Below, piece after piece: positions 45,286-56,536 of a stretch of DNA of 64,000 nt; within the stretch, counting starts at the first letter, position 1, and each line of letters begins with the position of its first letter. This DNA is from Apostichopus japonicus (lineage: Eukaryota; Echinodermata; Holothuroidea; Aspidochirotida; Stichopodidae). Under the pieces are notes generated by a model. That model saw only the letters and a program-made list of their open reading frames with translations, did not search any database and had not been told where the DNA came from. The stretch spans positions 38,032,501-38,096,500 of the forward strand of contig NC_092568.1 of assembly GCF_037975245.1 (NCBI RefSeq). Direction: 5' to 3'. The position numbers and the translations under genes are program-made.

Positions 45286-46015
45286 ATTAGAAAGATGAAA
45301 TTTAAGCTTTTTATACCCGCCCGCCCGAGACTTATTTTGCAAAGTTGAATATTCAACTCTAGACCACCTATATGGTTACTTATCCCATTAAACTAAACAA
45401 TGTACATTGTGTTATATGACTTGAGAAGCTATATGGTAGCATATACGCCCGGATATGATTGCCCCGATGACTGACGCACGCACGCACACTCACCGTACTG
45501 AGAGTCTGAAGCTAGCTACGTTCGTCCGACTTGTGAACAAACCTCTTAACATAGTGTTCGTACGCTGCTCATGGGAAGCCTAAAGTGGTCTAAAATTGCC
45601 TCAATCGACCTAATTTCTGCATCACATTTACTTCCCTTTGTGTACTCCGACATCCAAGCCACAAAAAACGAGAGATTTTGTTTGAGAACATATCAAGAAA
45701 GATGTTCTCCTGTTTCTTTTCGGCACTTTTCCTGAGGGAGAACACTCGTGCAGCGTGCATGCATGCGGAATGATATATAGCCCTAATGATACACTTGTCT
45801 CGAATTAAAGGGAGCTGGAGAAAAACTTGTGATTGCAATGACAGGACACAACAATAGTGGTATATCATGGCAAGTCAATGTCTTCAACGGTGGTGGTGGT
45901 GGGGGGGGGGGGTTTGGGAGGGGGAAAAACTTTTCATAACAATGACAGGATAAAACAATAGTGACAAAGAAATAAAGAAAGAAAGGGGTGCGGTTGTGGG
46001 TGAGGAAAAATGAAA

Positions 46016-46135
46016 AAGTCTACGGCACCTAGTATTCCCAGGCGGTCACCCATCCAAGTACTGACTAGGCTCGACGCTGCTTGACTTCGGTGATCGGACG
46101 AGAACCGGTATATTCAACGTGATATGGTCGTAGAC
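46016..46135 (-). rRNA. 5S ribosomal RNA
   Basis: 850 bp from the previous gene. Consensus sequence. Confidence 0.97.
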
Positions 46136-46869
46136 ATTAGAAAGATGAAATTTAAGCTTTTTATACCCGCCCGCCCCGAGACTTATTTTGCAAAGTTGAA
46201 TATTCAACTCTAGACCACCTATATGGTTACTTATCCCATTAAACTAAACAATGTACATTGTGTTATATGACTTGAGAAGCTATATGGTAGCATATACGCC
46301 CGGATATGATTGCCCCGATGACTGACGCACGCACGCACACTCACCGTACTGAGAGTCTGAAGCTAGCTACGTTCGTCCGACTTGTGAACAAACCTCTTAA
46401 CATAGTGTTCGTACGCTGCTCATGGGAAGCCTAAAGTGGTCTAAAATTGCCTCAATCGACCTAATTTCTGCATCACATTTACTTCCCTTTGTGTACTCCG
46501 ACATCCAAGCCACAAAAAACGAGAGATTTTGTTTGAGAACATATCAAGAAAGATGTTCTCCTGTTTCTTTTCGGCACTTTTCCTGAGGGAGAACACTCGT
46601 GCAGCGTGCATGCATGCGGAATGATATATAGCCCTAATGATACACTTGTCTCGAATTAAAGGGAGCTGGAGAAAAACTTGTGATTGCAATGACAGGACAC
46701 AACAATAGTGGTATATCATGGCAAGTCAATGTCTTCAACGGTGGTGGTGGTGGGGGGGGGGGGGGGTTTGGGAGGGGGAAAAACTTTTCATAACAATGAC
46801 AGGATAAAACAATAGTGACAAAGAAATAAAGAAAGAAAGGGGTGCGGTTGTGGGTGAGGAAAAATGAAA

Positions 46870-46989
46870 AAGTCTACGGCACCTAGTATTCCCAGGCGGT
46901 CACCCATCCAAGTACTGACTAGGCTCGACGCTGCTTGACTTCGGTGATCGGACGAGAACCGGTATATTCAACGTGATATGGTCGTAGAC
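46870..46989 (-). rRNA. 5S ribosomal RNA
   Basis: 854 bp from the previous gene. Consensus sequence. Confidence 0.97.
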
Positions 46990-47721
46990 ATTAGAAAGAT
47001 GAAATTTAAGCTTTTTATACCCGCCCGCCCCGAGACTTATTTTGCAAAGTTGAATATTCAACTCTAGACCACCTATATGGTTACTTATCCCATTAAACTA
47101 AACAATGTACATTGTGTTATATGACTTGAGAAGCTATATGGTAGCATATACGCCCGGATATGATTGCCCCGATGACTGACGCACGCACGCACACTCACCG
47201 TACTGAGAGTCTGAAGCTAGCTACGTTCGTCCGACTTGTGAACAAACCTCTTAACATAGTGTTCGTACGCTGCTCATGGGAAGCCTAAAGTGGTCTAAAA
47301 TTGCCTCAATCGACCTAATTTCTGCATCACATTTACTTCCCTTTGTGTACTCCGACATCCAAGCCACAAAAAACGAGAGATTTTGTTTGAGAACATATCA
47401 AGAAAGATGTTCTCCTGTTTCTTTTCGGCACTTTTCCTGAGGGAGAACACTCGTGCAGCGTGCATGCATGCGGAATGATATATAGCCCTAATGATACACT
47501 TGTCTCGAATTAAAGGGAGCTGGAGAAAAACTTGTGATTGCAATGACAGGACACAACAATAGTGGTATATCATGGCAAGTCAATGTCTTCAACGGTGGTG
47601 GTGGTGGGGGGGGGGGGTTTGGGAGGGGGGAAAAACTTTTCATAACAATGACAGGATAAAACAATAGTGACAAAGAAATAAAGAAAGAAAGGGGTGCGGT
47701 TGTGGGTGAGGAAAAATGAAA

Positions 47722-47841
47722 AAGTCTACGGCACCTAGTATTCCCAGGCGGTCACCCATCCAAGTACTGACTAGGCTCGACGCTGCTTGACTTCGGTGAT
47801 CGGACGAGAACCGGTATATTCAACGTGATATGGTCGTAGAC
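47722..47841 (-). rRNA. 5S ribosomal RNA
   Basis: 852 bp from the previous gene. The 3'-side spacer has one extra G after the TTT near 47628. Confidence 0.97.
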
Positions 47842-48572
47842 ATTAGAAAGATGAAATTTAAGCTTTTTATACCCGCCCGCCCCGAGACTTATTTTGCAAA
47901 GTTGAATATTCAACTCTAGACCACCTATATGGTTACTTATCCCATTAAACTAAACAATGTACATTGTGTTATATGACTTGAGAAGCTATATGGTAGCATA
48001 TACGCCCGGATATGATTGCCCCGATGACTGACGCACGCACGCACACTCACCGTACTGAGAGTCTGAAGCTAGCTACGTCGTCCGACTTGTGAACAAACCT
48101 CTTAACATAGTGTTCGTACGCTGCTCATGGGAAGCCTAAAGTGGTCTAAAATTGCCTCAATCGACCTAATTTCTGCATCACATTTACTTCCCTTTGTGTA
48201 CTCCGACATCCAAGCCACAAAAAACGAGAGATTTTGTTTGAGAACATATCAAGAAAGATGTTCTCCTGTTTCTTTTCGGCACTTTTCCTGAGGGAGAACA
48301 CTCGTGCAGCGTGCATGCATGCGGAATGATATATAGCCCTAATGATACACTTGTCTCGAATTAAAGGGAGCTGGAGAAAAACTTGTGATTGCAATGACAG
48401 GACACAACAATAGTGGTATATCATGGCAAGTCAATGTCTTCAACGGTGGTGGTGGTGGGGGGGGGGGGGTTTGGGAGGGGGAAAAACTTTTCATAACAAT
48501 GACAGGATAAAACAATAGTGACAAAGAAATAAAGAAAGAAAGGGGTGCGGTTGTGGGTGAGGAAAAATGAAA

Positions 48573-48692
48573 AAGTCTACGGCACCTAGTATTCCCAGGC
48601 GGTCACCCATCCAAGTACTGACTAGGCTCGACGCTGCTTGACTTCGGTGATCGGACGAGAACCGGTATATTCAACGTGATATGGTCGTAGAC
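48573..48692 (-). rRNA. 5S ribosomal RNA
   Basis: 851 bp from the previous gene. The 3'-side spacer lacks one T near 48079. Confidence 0.97.
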
Positions 48693-49423
48693 ATTAGAAA
48701 GATGAAATTTAAGCTTTTTATACCCGCCCGCCCCGAGACTTATTTTGCAAAGTTGAATATTCAACTCTAGACCACCTATATGGTTACTTATCCCATTAAA
48801 CTAAACAATGTACATTGTGTTATATGACTTGAGAAGCTATATGGTAGCATATACGCCCGGATATGATTGCCCCGATGACTGACGCACGCACGCACACTCA
48901 CCGTACTGAGAGTCTGAAGCTAGCTACGTTCGTCCGACTTGTGAACAAACCTCTTAACATAGTGTTCGTACGCTGCTCATGGGAAGCCTAAAGTGGTCTA
49001 AAATTGCCTCAATCGACCTAATTTCTGCATCACATTTACTTCCCTTTGTGTACTCCGACATCCAAGCCACAAAAAACGAGAGATTTTGTTTGAGAACATA
49101 TCAAGAAAGATGTTCTCCTGTTTCTTTTCGGCACTTTTCCTGAGGGAGAACACTCGTGCAGCGTGCATGCATGCGGAATGATATATAGCCCTAATGATAC
49201 ACTTGTCTCGAATTAAAGGGAGCTGGAGAAAAACTTGTGATTGCAATGACAGGACACAACAATAGTGGTATATCATGGCAAGTCAATGTCTTCAACGGTG
49301 GTGGTGGTGGGGGGGGGGGGGTTTGGAGGGGGAAAAACTTTTCATAACAATGACAGGATAAAACAATAGTGACAAAGAAATAAAGAAAGAAAGGGGTGCG
49401 GTTGTGGGTGAGGAAAAATGAAA

Positions 49424-49543
49424 AAGTCTACGGCACCTAGTATTCCCAGGCGGTCACCCATCCAAGTACTGACTAGGCTCGACGCTGCTTGACTTCGGTG
49501 ATCGGACGAGAACCGGTATATTCAACGTGATATGGTCGTAGAC
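49424..49543 (-). rRNA. 5S ribosomal RNA
   Basis: 851 bp from the previous gene. The 3'-side spacer lacks one G after the TTT near 49325. Confidence 0.97.
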
Positions 49544-50279
49544 ATTAGAAAGATGAAATTTAAGCTTTTTATACCCGCCCGCCCCGAGACTTATTTTGCA
49601 AAGTTGAATATTCAACTCTAGACCACCTATATGGTTACTTATCCCATTAAACTAAACAATGTACATTGTGTTATATGACTTGAGAAGCTATATGGTAGCA
49701 TATACGCCCGGATATGATTGCCCCGATGACTGACGCACGCACGCACACTCACCGTACTGAGAGTCTGAAGCTAGCTACGTTCGTCCGACTTGTGAACAAA
49801 CCTCTTAACATAGTGTTCGTACGCTGCTCATGGGAAGCCTAAAGTGGTCTAAAATTGCCTCAATCGACCTAATTTCTGCATCACATTTACTTCCCTTTGT
49901 GTACTCCGACATCCAAGCCACAAAAAACGAGAGATTTTGTTTGAGAACATATCAAGAAAGATGTTCTCCTGTTTCTTTTCGGCACTTTTCCTGAGGGAGA
50001 ACACTCGTGCAGCGTGCATGCATGCGGAATGATATATAGCCCTAATGATACACTTGTCTCGAATTAAAGGGAGCTGGAGAAAAACTTGTGATTGCAATGA
50101 CAGGACACAACAATAGTGGTATATCATGGCAAGTCAATGTCTTCAACGGTGGTGGTGGTGGGGGGGGGGGGGGGGGTTTGGGAGGGGGAAAAACTTTTCA
50201 TAACAATGACAGGATAAAACAATAGTGACAAAGAAATAAAGAAAGAAAGGGGTGCGGTTGTGGGTGAGGAAAAATGAAA

Positions 50280-50399
50280 AAGTCTACGGCACCTAGTATT
50301 CCCAGGCGGTCACCCATCCAAGTACTGACTAGGCTCGACGCTGCTTGACTTCGGTGATCGGACGAGAACCGGTATATTCAACGTGATATGGTCGTAGAC
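50280..50399 (-). rRNA. 5S ribosomal RNA
   Basis: 856 bp from the previous gene, the longest left-array unit, because of a longer G-tract. Confidence 0.97.
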
Positions 50400-51132
50400 A
50401 TTAGAAAGATGAAATTTAAGCTTTTTATACCCGCCCGCCCCGAGACTTATTTTGCAAAGTTGAATATTCAACTCTAGACCACCTATATGGTTACTTATCC
50501 CATTAAACTAAACAATGTACATTGTGTTATATGACTTGAGAAGCTATATGGTAGCATATACGCCCGGATATGATTGCCCCGATGACTGACGCACGCACGC
50601 ACACTCACCGTACTGAGAGTCTGAAGCTAGCTACGTTCGTCCGACTTGTGAACAAACCTCTTAACATAGTGTTCGTACGCTGCTCATGGGAAGCCTAAAG
50701 TGGTCTAAAATTGCCTCAATCGACCTAATTTCTGCATCACATTTACTTCCCTTTGTGTACTCCGACATCCAAGCCACAAAAAACGAGAGATTTTGTTTGA
50801 GAACATATCAAGAAAGATGTTCTCCTGTTTCTTTTCGGCACTTTTCCTGAGGGAGAACACTCGTGCAGCGTGCATGCATGCGGAATGATATATAGCCCTA
50901 ATGATACACTTGTCTCGAATTAAAGGGAGCTGGAGAAAAACTTGTGATTGCAATGACAGGACACAACAATAGTGGTATATCATGGCAAGTCAATGTCTTC
51001 AACGGTGGTGGTGGTGGGGGGGGGGGGGTTTGGGAGGGGGACAAAACTTTTCATAACAATGACAGGATAAAACAATAGTGACAAAGAAATAAAGAAAGAA
51101 AGGGGTGCGGTTGTGGGTGAGGAAAAATGAAA

Positions 51133-51252
51133 AAGTCTACGGCACCTAGTATTCCCAGGCGGTCACCCATCCAAGTACTGACTAGGCTCGACGCTGCTTG
51201 ACTTCGGTGATCGGACGAGAACCGGTATATTCAACGTGATATGGTCGTAGAC
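51133..51252 (-). rRNA. 5S ribosomal RNA
   Basis: 853 bp from the previous gene. A C interrupts the A-run near 51042 in the 3'-side spacer. Confidence 0.97.
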
Positions 51253-51984
51253 ATTAGAAAGATGAAATTTAAGCTTTTTATACCCGCCCGCCCCGAGACT
51301 TATTTTGCAAAGTTGAATATTCAACTCTAGACCACCTATATGGTTACTTATCCCATTAAACTAAACAATGTACATTGTGTTATATGACTTGAGAAGCTAT
51401 ATGGTAGCATATACGCCCGGATATGATTGCCCCGATGACTGACGCACGCACGCACACTCACCGTACTGAGAGTCTGAAGCTAGCTACGTTCGTCCGACTT
51501 GTGAACAAACCTCTTAACATAGTGTTCGTACGCTGCTCATGGGAAGCCTAAAGTGGTCTAAAATTGCCTCAATCGACCTAATTTCTGCATCACATTTACT
51601 TCCCTTTGTGTACTCCGACATCCAAGCCACAAAAAACGAGAGATTTTGTTTGAGAACATATCAAGAAAGATGTTCTCCTGTTTCTTTTCGGCACTTTTCC
51701 TGAGGGAGAACACTCGTGCAGCGTGCATGCATGCGGAATGATATATAGCCCTAATGATACACTTGTCTCGAATTAAAGGGAGCTGGAGAAAAACTTGTGA
51801 TTGCAATGACAGGACACAACAATAGTGGTATATCATGGCAAGTCAATGTCTTCAACGGTGGTGGTGGTGGGGGGGGGGGGGGTTTGGGAGGGGGAAAAAC
51901 TTTCATAACAATGACAGGATAAAACAATAGTGACAAAGAAATAAAGAAAGAAAGGGGTGCGGTTGTGGGTGAGGAAAAATGAAA

Positions 51985-52104
51985 AAGTCTACGGCACCTA
52001 GTATTCCCAGGCGGTCACCCATCCAAGTACTGACTAGGCTCGACGCTGCTTGACTTCGGTGATCGGACGAGAACCGGTATATTCAACGTGATATGGTCGT
52101 AGAC
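51985..52104 (-). rRNA. 5S ribosomal RNA
   Basis: 852 bp from the previous gene. The 3'-side spacer lacks one T near 51902, as at 40815. Confidence 0.97.
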
Positions 52105-52835
52105 ATTAGAAAGATGAAATTTAAGCTTTTTATACCCGCCCGCCCCGAGACTTATTTGCAAAGTTGAATATTCAACTCTAGACCACCTATATGGTTACTT
52201 ATCCCATTAAACTAAACAATGTACATTGTGTTATATGACTTGAGAAGCTATATGGTAGCATATACGCCCGGATATGATTGCCCCGATGACTGACGCACGC
52301 ACGCACACTCACCGTACTGAGAGTCTGAAGCTAGCTACGTTCGTCCGACTTGTGAACAAACCTCTTAACATAGTGTTCGTACGCTGCTCATGGGAAGCCT
52401 AAAGTGGTCTAAAATTGCCTCAATCGACCTAATTTCTGCATCACATTTACTTCCCTTTGTGTACTCCGACATCCAAGCCACAAAAAACGAGAGATTTTGT
52501 TTGAGAACATATCAAGAAAGATGTTCTCCTGTTTCTTTTCGGCACTTTTCCTGAGGAGAACACTCGTGCAGCGTGCATGCATGCGGAATGATATATAGCC
52601 CTAATGATACACTTGTCTCGAATTAAAGGGAGCTGGAGAAAAACTTGTGATTGCAATGACAGGACACAACAATAGTGGTATATCATGGCAAGTCAATGTC
52701 TTCAACGGTGGTGGTGGTGGGGGGGGGGGGGGTTTGGGAGGGGGAAAAACTTTTCATAACAATGACAGGATAAAACAATAGTGACAAAGAAATAAAGAAA
52801 GAAAGGGGTGCGGTTGTGGGTGAGGAAAAATGAAA

Positions 52836-52955
52836 AAGTCTACGGCACCTAGTATTCCCAGGCGGTCACCCATCCAAGTACTGACTAGGCTCGACGCTGC
52901 TTGACTTCGGTGATCGGACGAGAACCGGTATATTCAACGTGATATGGTCGTAGAC
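52836..52955 (-). rRNA. 5S ribosomal RNA
   Basis: 851 bp from the previous gene. The 3'-side spacer lacks one T near 52156 and one G near 52554. Confidence 0.97.
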
Positions 52956-53690
52956 ATTAGAAAGATGAAATTTAAGCTTTTTATACCCGCCCGCCCCGAG
53001 ACTTATTTTGCAAAGTTGAATATTCAACTCTAGACCACCTATATGGTTACTTATCCCATTAAACTAAACAATGTACATTGTGTTATATGACTTGAGAAGC
53101 TATATGGTAGCATATACGCCCGGATATGATTGCCCCGATGACTGACGCACGCACGCACACTCACCGTACTGAGAGTCTGAAGCTAGCTACGTTCGTCCGA
53201 CTTGTGAACAAACCTCTTAACATAGTGTTCGTACGCTGCTCATGGGAAGCCTAAAGTGGTCTAAAATTGCCTCAATCGACCTAATTTCTGCATCACATTT
53301 ACTTCCCTTTGTGTACTCCGACATCCAAGCCACAAAAAACGAGAGATTTTGTTTGAGAACATATCAAGAAAGATGTTCTCCTGTTTCTTTTCGGCACTTT
53401 TCCTGAGGGAGAACACTCGTGCAGCGTGCATGCATGCGGAATGATATATAGCCCTAATGATACACTTGTCTCGAATTAAAGGGAGCTGGAGAAAAACTTG
53501 TGATTGCAATGACAGGACACAACAATAGTGGTATATCATGGCAAGTCAATGTCTTCAACGGTGGTGGTGGTGGGGGGGGGGGGGGGGGTTTGGAGGGGGA
53601 AAAACTTTTCATAACAATGACAGGATAAAACAATAGTGACAAAGAAATAAAGAAAGAAAGGGGTGCGGTTGTGGGTGAGGAAAAATGAAA

Positions 53691-53810
53691 AAGTCTACGG
53701 CACCTAGTATTCCCAGGCGGTCACCCATCCAAGTACTGACTAGGCTCGACGCTGCTTGACTTCGGTGATCGGACGAGAACCGGTATATTCAACGTGATAT
53801 GGTCGTAGAC
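53691..53810 (-). rRNA. 5S ribosomal RNA
   Basis: 855 bp from the previous gene; last complete minus-strand gene. The spacer to its right, which runs into the gap, has several one-base losses (near 53842, 53910 and 54260). Confidence 0.97.
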
Positions 53811-54541
53811 ATTAGAAAGATGAAATTTAAGCTTTTTATACCGCCCGCCCCGAGACTTATTTTGCAAAGTTGAATATTCAACTCTAGACCACCTATATGG
53901 TTACTTATCCATTAAACTAAACAATGTACATTGTGTTATATGACTTGAGAAGCTATATGGTAGCATATACGCCCGGATATGATTGCCCCGATGACTGACG
54001 CACGCACGCACACTCACCGTACTGAGAGTCTGAAGCTAGCTACGTTCGTCCGACTTGTGAACAAACCTCTTAACATAGTGTTCGTACGCTGCTCATGGGA
54101 AGCCTAAAGTGGTCTAAAATTGCCTCAATCGACCTAATTTCTGCATCACATTTACTTCCCTTTGTGTACTCCGACATCCAAGCCACAAAAAACGAGAGAT
54201 TTTGTTTGAGAACATATCAAGAAAGATGTTCTCCTGTTTCTTTTCGGCACTTTTCCTGAGGAGAACACTCGTGCAGCGTGCATGCATGCGGAATGATATA
54301 TAGCCCTAATGATACACTTGTCTCGAATTAAAGGGAGCTGGAGAAAAACTTGTGATTGCAATGACAGGACACAACAATAGTGGTATATCATGGCAAGTCA
54401 ATGTCTTCAACGGTGGTGGTGGTGGGGGGGGGGGGGGTTTGGGGAGGGGAAAAACTTTTCATAACAATGACAGGATAAAACAATAGTGACAAAGAAATAA
54501 AGAAAGAAAGGGGTGCGGGTTGTGGGTGAGGAAAAATGAAA

Positions 54542-54546
54542 AAGTC
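54542..54546 (-). rRNA. 5S ribosomal RNA, 3' end only, cut by assembly gap
   Basis: The last five bases of the next minus-strand 5S gene before the N run. Recognised only from its position in the repeat. Confidence 0.8.
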
Positions 54547-54646
54547 NNNNNNNNNNNNNNNNNNNNNNNNNNNNNNNNNNNNNNNNNNNNNNNNNNNNNN
54601 NNNNNNNNNNNNNNNNNNNNNNNNNNNNNNNNNNNNNNNNNNNNNN
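54547..54646. other. Assembly gap of 100 N
   Basis: Exactly 100 N, the usual placeholder for a gap of unknown size. Array orientation flips across it, and the flanking sequence on both sides has extra one-base errors. Confidence 0.98.
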
Positions 54647-54828
54647 TCGGGGCAATCATATCCGGGCGTATTGCTACCATATAGCTTCTCAAGTCATATA
54701 ACACAATGTACATTGTTTAGTTTAATGGGATAAGTAACCATATAGGTGGTCTAGAGTTGAATATTCAACTTTGCAAAATAAGTCTCGGGGCGGGCGGGTA
54801 TAAAAAGCTTAAATTTCATCTTTCTAAT

Positions 54829-54948
54829 GTCTACGACCATATCACGTTGAATATACCGGTTCTCGTCCGATCACCGAAGTCAAGCAGCGTCGAGCCTAGT
54901 CAGTACTTGGATGGGTGACCGCCTGGGAATACTAGGTGCCGTAGACTT
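54829..54948 (+). rRNA. 5S ribosomal RNA
   Basis: First complete plus-strand gene after the gap. Consensus sequence with the TATA box upstream and T5 terminator downstream. Confidence 0.97.
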
Positions 54949-55555
54949 TTTCATTTTTCCTCACCCCACAACCGCACCCCTTTCTTTCTTTATTTCTTTG
55001 TCACTATTGTTTTATCCTGTCATTGTTATGAAAAGTTTTTCCCCCTCCCAAACCCCCCCCCCCCCACCACCACCACCGTTGAAGACATTGACTTGCCATG
55101 ATATACCACTATTGTTGTGTCCTGTCATTGCAATCACAAGTTTTTCTCCAGCTCCCTTTAATTCGAGACAAGTGTATCATTAGGGCTATATATCATTCCG
55201 CATGCATGCACGCTGCACGAGTGTTCTCCCTCAGGAAAAGTGCCGAAAAGAAACAGGAGAACATCTTTCTTGATATGTTCTCAAACAAAATCTCTCGTTT
55301 TTTGTGGCTTGGATGTCGGAGTACACAAAGGGAAGTAAATGTGATGCAGAAATTAGGTCGATTGAGGCAATTTTAGACCACTTTAGGCTTCCCATGAGCA
55401 GCGTACGAACACTATGTTAAGAGGTTTGTTCACAAGTCGGACGAACGTAGCTAGCTTCAGACTCTCAGTACGGTGAGTGTGCGTGCGTGCGTCAGTCATC
55501 GGGGCAATCATATCCGGGCGTATATGCTACCATATAGCTTCTCAAGTCATATAAC

Positions 55556-55569
55556 ACAATGTACATTGT
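55556..55569. promoter_or_regulatory. 14-bp palindrome upstream of 5S (representative)
   Basis: ACAATGTACATTGT, exact, at -126 to -113, also 56411-56424. Function unknown. Confidence 0.45.
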
Positions 55570-55607
55570 TTAGTTTAATGGGATAAGTAACCATATAGGT
55601 GGTCTAG

Positions 55608-55623
55608 AGTTGAATATTCAACT
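55608..55623. promoter_or_regulatory. 16-bp palindrome upstream of 5S (representative)
   Basis: AGTTGAATATTCAACT, exact, at -74 to -59. Repeats at the same distance in each unit (for example 56463-56478). Possible protein-binding site; function unknown. Confidence 0.5.
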
Positions 55624-55651
55624 TTGCAAAATAAGTCTCGGGGCGGGCGGG

Positions 55652-55658
55652 TATAAAA
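55652..55658 (+). promoter_or_regulatory. TATA box of 5S unit (representative)
   Basis: TATAAAA at -30 to -24 relative to the gene at 55682, directly after GGGGCGGGCGGG. Present at the same distance in every unit checked (for example 56507-56513). An upstream TATA at -30 is known to help position Pol III on 5S genes in several invertebrates and fungi. Confidence 0.75.
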
Positions 55659-55681
55659 AGCTTAAATTTCATCTTTCTAAT

Positions 55682-55801
55682 GTCTACGACCATATCACGT
55701 TGAATATACCGGTTCTCGTCCGATCACCGAAGTCAAGCAGCGTCGAGCCTAGTCAGTACTTGGATGGGTGACCGCCTGGGAATACTAGGTGCCGTAGACT
55801 T
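55682..55801 (+). rRNA. 5S ribosomal RNA
   Basis: 853 bp after the previous gene. Consensus sequence; used here as the reference unit for the regulatory sites below. Confidence 0.97.
55731..55778 (+). promoter_or_regulatory. 5S internal control region (representative)
   Basis: nt 50-97 of the gene: A box AGTCAAGCAGCG, intermediate element, and C box TGGATGGGTGACCGCCT, the TFIIIA/TFIIIC-binding region in animal 5S genes. The LINE target (nt 27-38) lies just outside it. Confidence 0.8.
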
Positions 55802-55811
55802 TTTCATTTTT
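55800..55811 (+). terminator. Pol III terminator, two T5 runs (representative)
   Basis: TTTTT at 55800-55804 and again at 55807-55811, separated by CA. Four or more T on the coding strand end Pol III transcription; the second run would act as a backup. Same in all units. Confidence 0.85.
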
Positions 55812-55853
55812 CCTCACCCACAACCGCACCCCTTTCTTTCTTTATTTCTTTGT

Positions 55854-55896
55854 CACTATTGTTTTATCCTGTCATTGTTATGAAAAGTTTTTCCCC
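55854..55896 (+). repeat. Imperfect direct repeat within spacer, first copy
   Basis: Begins CACTATTGTTTTATCCTGTC and ends AAGTTTTTCCCC. Resembles 55962-56004 at about 80 percent by eye. Lies about 50 bp after the 5S gene. Confidence 0.7.
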
Positions 55897-55904
55897 CTCC
55901 CAAA

Positions 55905-55932
55905 CCCCCCCCCCCCCCCCACCACCACCACC
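55905..55932 (+). repeat. C homopolymer and (ACC)n tract in spacer (representative)
   Basis: About 16 C followed by four ACC repeats. The opposite strand is (GGT)4 plus a G run and GGGAGGGGG, with G-quadruplex potential. Its length varies from unit to unit and explains most unit-length variation. Confidence 0.85.
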
Positions 55933-55961
55933 GTTGAAGACATTGACTTGCCATGATATAC

Positions 55962-56004
55962 CACTATTGTTGTGTCCTGTCATTGCAATCACAAGTTTTT
56001 CTCC
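55962..56004 (+). repeat. Imperfect direct repeat within spacer, second copy
   Basis: CACTATTGTTGTGTCCTGTC to AAGTTTTTCTCC; the partner of 55854-55896, 108 bp downstream. Suggests an old internal duplication that included or flanked the C-tract. Confidence 0.7.
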
Positions 56005-56410
56005 AGCTCCCTTTAATTCGAGACAAGTGTATCATTAGGGCTATATATCATTCCGCATGCATGCACGCTGCACGAGTGTTCTCCCTCAGGAAAAGTGCCG
56101 AAAAGAAACAGGAGAACATCTTTCTTGATATGTTCTCAAACAAAATCTCTCGTTTTTTGTGGCTTGGATGTCGGAGTACACAAAGGGAAGTAAATGTGAT
56201 GCAGAAATTAGGTCGATTGAGGCAATTTTAGACCACTTTAGGCTTCCCATGAGCAGCGTACGAACACTATGTTAAGAGGTTTGTTCACAAGTCGGACGAA
56301 CGTAGCTAGCTTCAGACTCTCAGTACGGTGAGTGTGCGTGCGTGCGTCAGTCATCGGGGCAATCATATCCGGGCGTATATGCTACCATATAGCTTCTCAA
56401 GTCATATAAC
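56005..56410 (+). other. Central part of 5S spacer, no gene seen (representative)
   Basis: Unique-looking sequence with a GCATGCATGC palindrome at 56055-56064, a (TGCG)n stretch near 56334-56346, and a fortuitous reading frame of 92 codons running across it. The frame is broken by indels in several units, so I do not call it a gene. Confidence 0.7.
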
Positions 56411-56536
56411 ACAATGTACATTGTTTAGTTTAATGGGATAAGTAACCATATAGGTGGTCTAGAGTTGAATATTCAACTTTGCAAAATAAGTCTCGGGGCG
56501 GGCGGGTATAAAAAGCTTAAATTTCATCTTTCTAAT

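Larger units (their letters stand above)
22265..54546 (-). repeat. Left 5S rDNA tandem array (37 complete units, minus strand)
   Basis: Uninterrupted head-to-tail units of 849-856 bp. Each has a 120-nt 5S gene and a spacer of about 731-736 bp. Spacers are nearly identical; most differences are one-base indels in homopolymers and length changes of the G-tract. Unit-level variants: ATAG beside the G-tract (near 22892 and 33119); an extra AC near 35411; an inserted GA and an extra A near 36187 and 36287; one G lost in CCTGAGGGAG near 39768, 52554 and 54260; one T lost near 40815 and 51902; one T lost near 48079; one T lost near 52156. No protein gene, tRNA or snRNA was recognised in any spacer. 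Confidence 0.96.

Noticed and set aside
22995-54546. CRISPR array or generic satellite
   Set aside because: The repeated unit is a 5S gene plus spacer of about 850 bp; all variation is minor and there are no short repeat-spacer alternations.
54468-54653. Short proline-rich frames of about 60 codons in the spacers
   Set aside because: They are translations of the C-tract and (ACC)n; their length follows homopolymer length.
54407-54733. Frames running through the N block
   Set aside because: Artefacts of translating unknown bases.
56310-56345. A possible spliced-leader or snRNA gene in the 5S spacer (CGGTGAGT resembles a 5' splice site)
   Set aside because: SL RNA genes are linked to 5S in some animals, but I find no convincing Sm site (RAUUUUUGR) downstream and no U1, U2, U5 or U6 signature.
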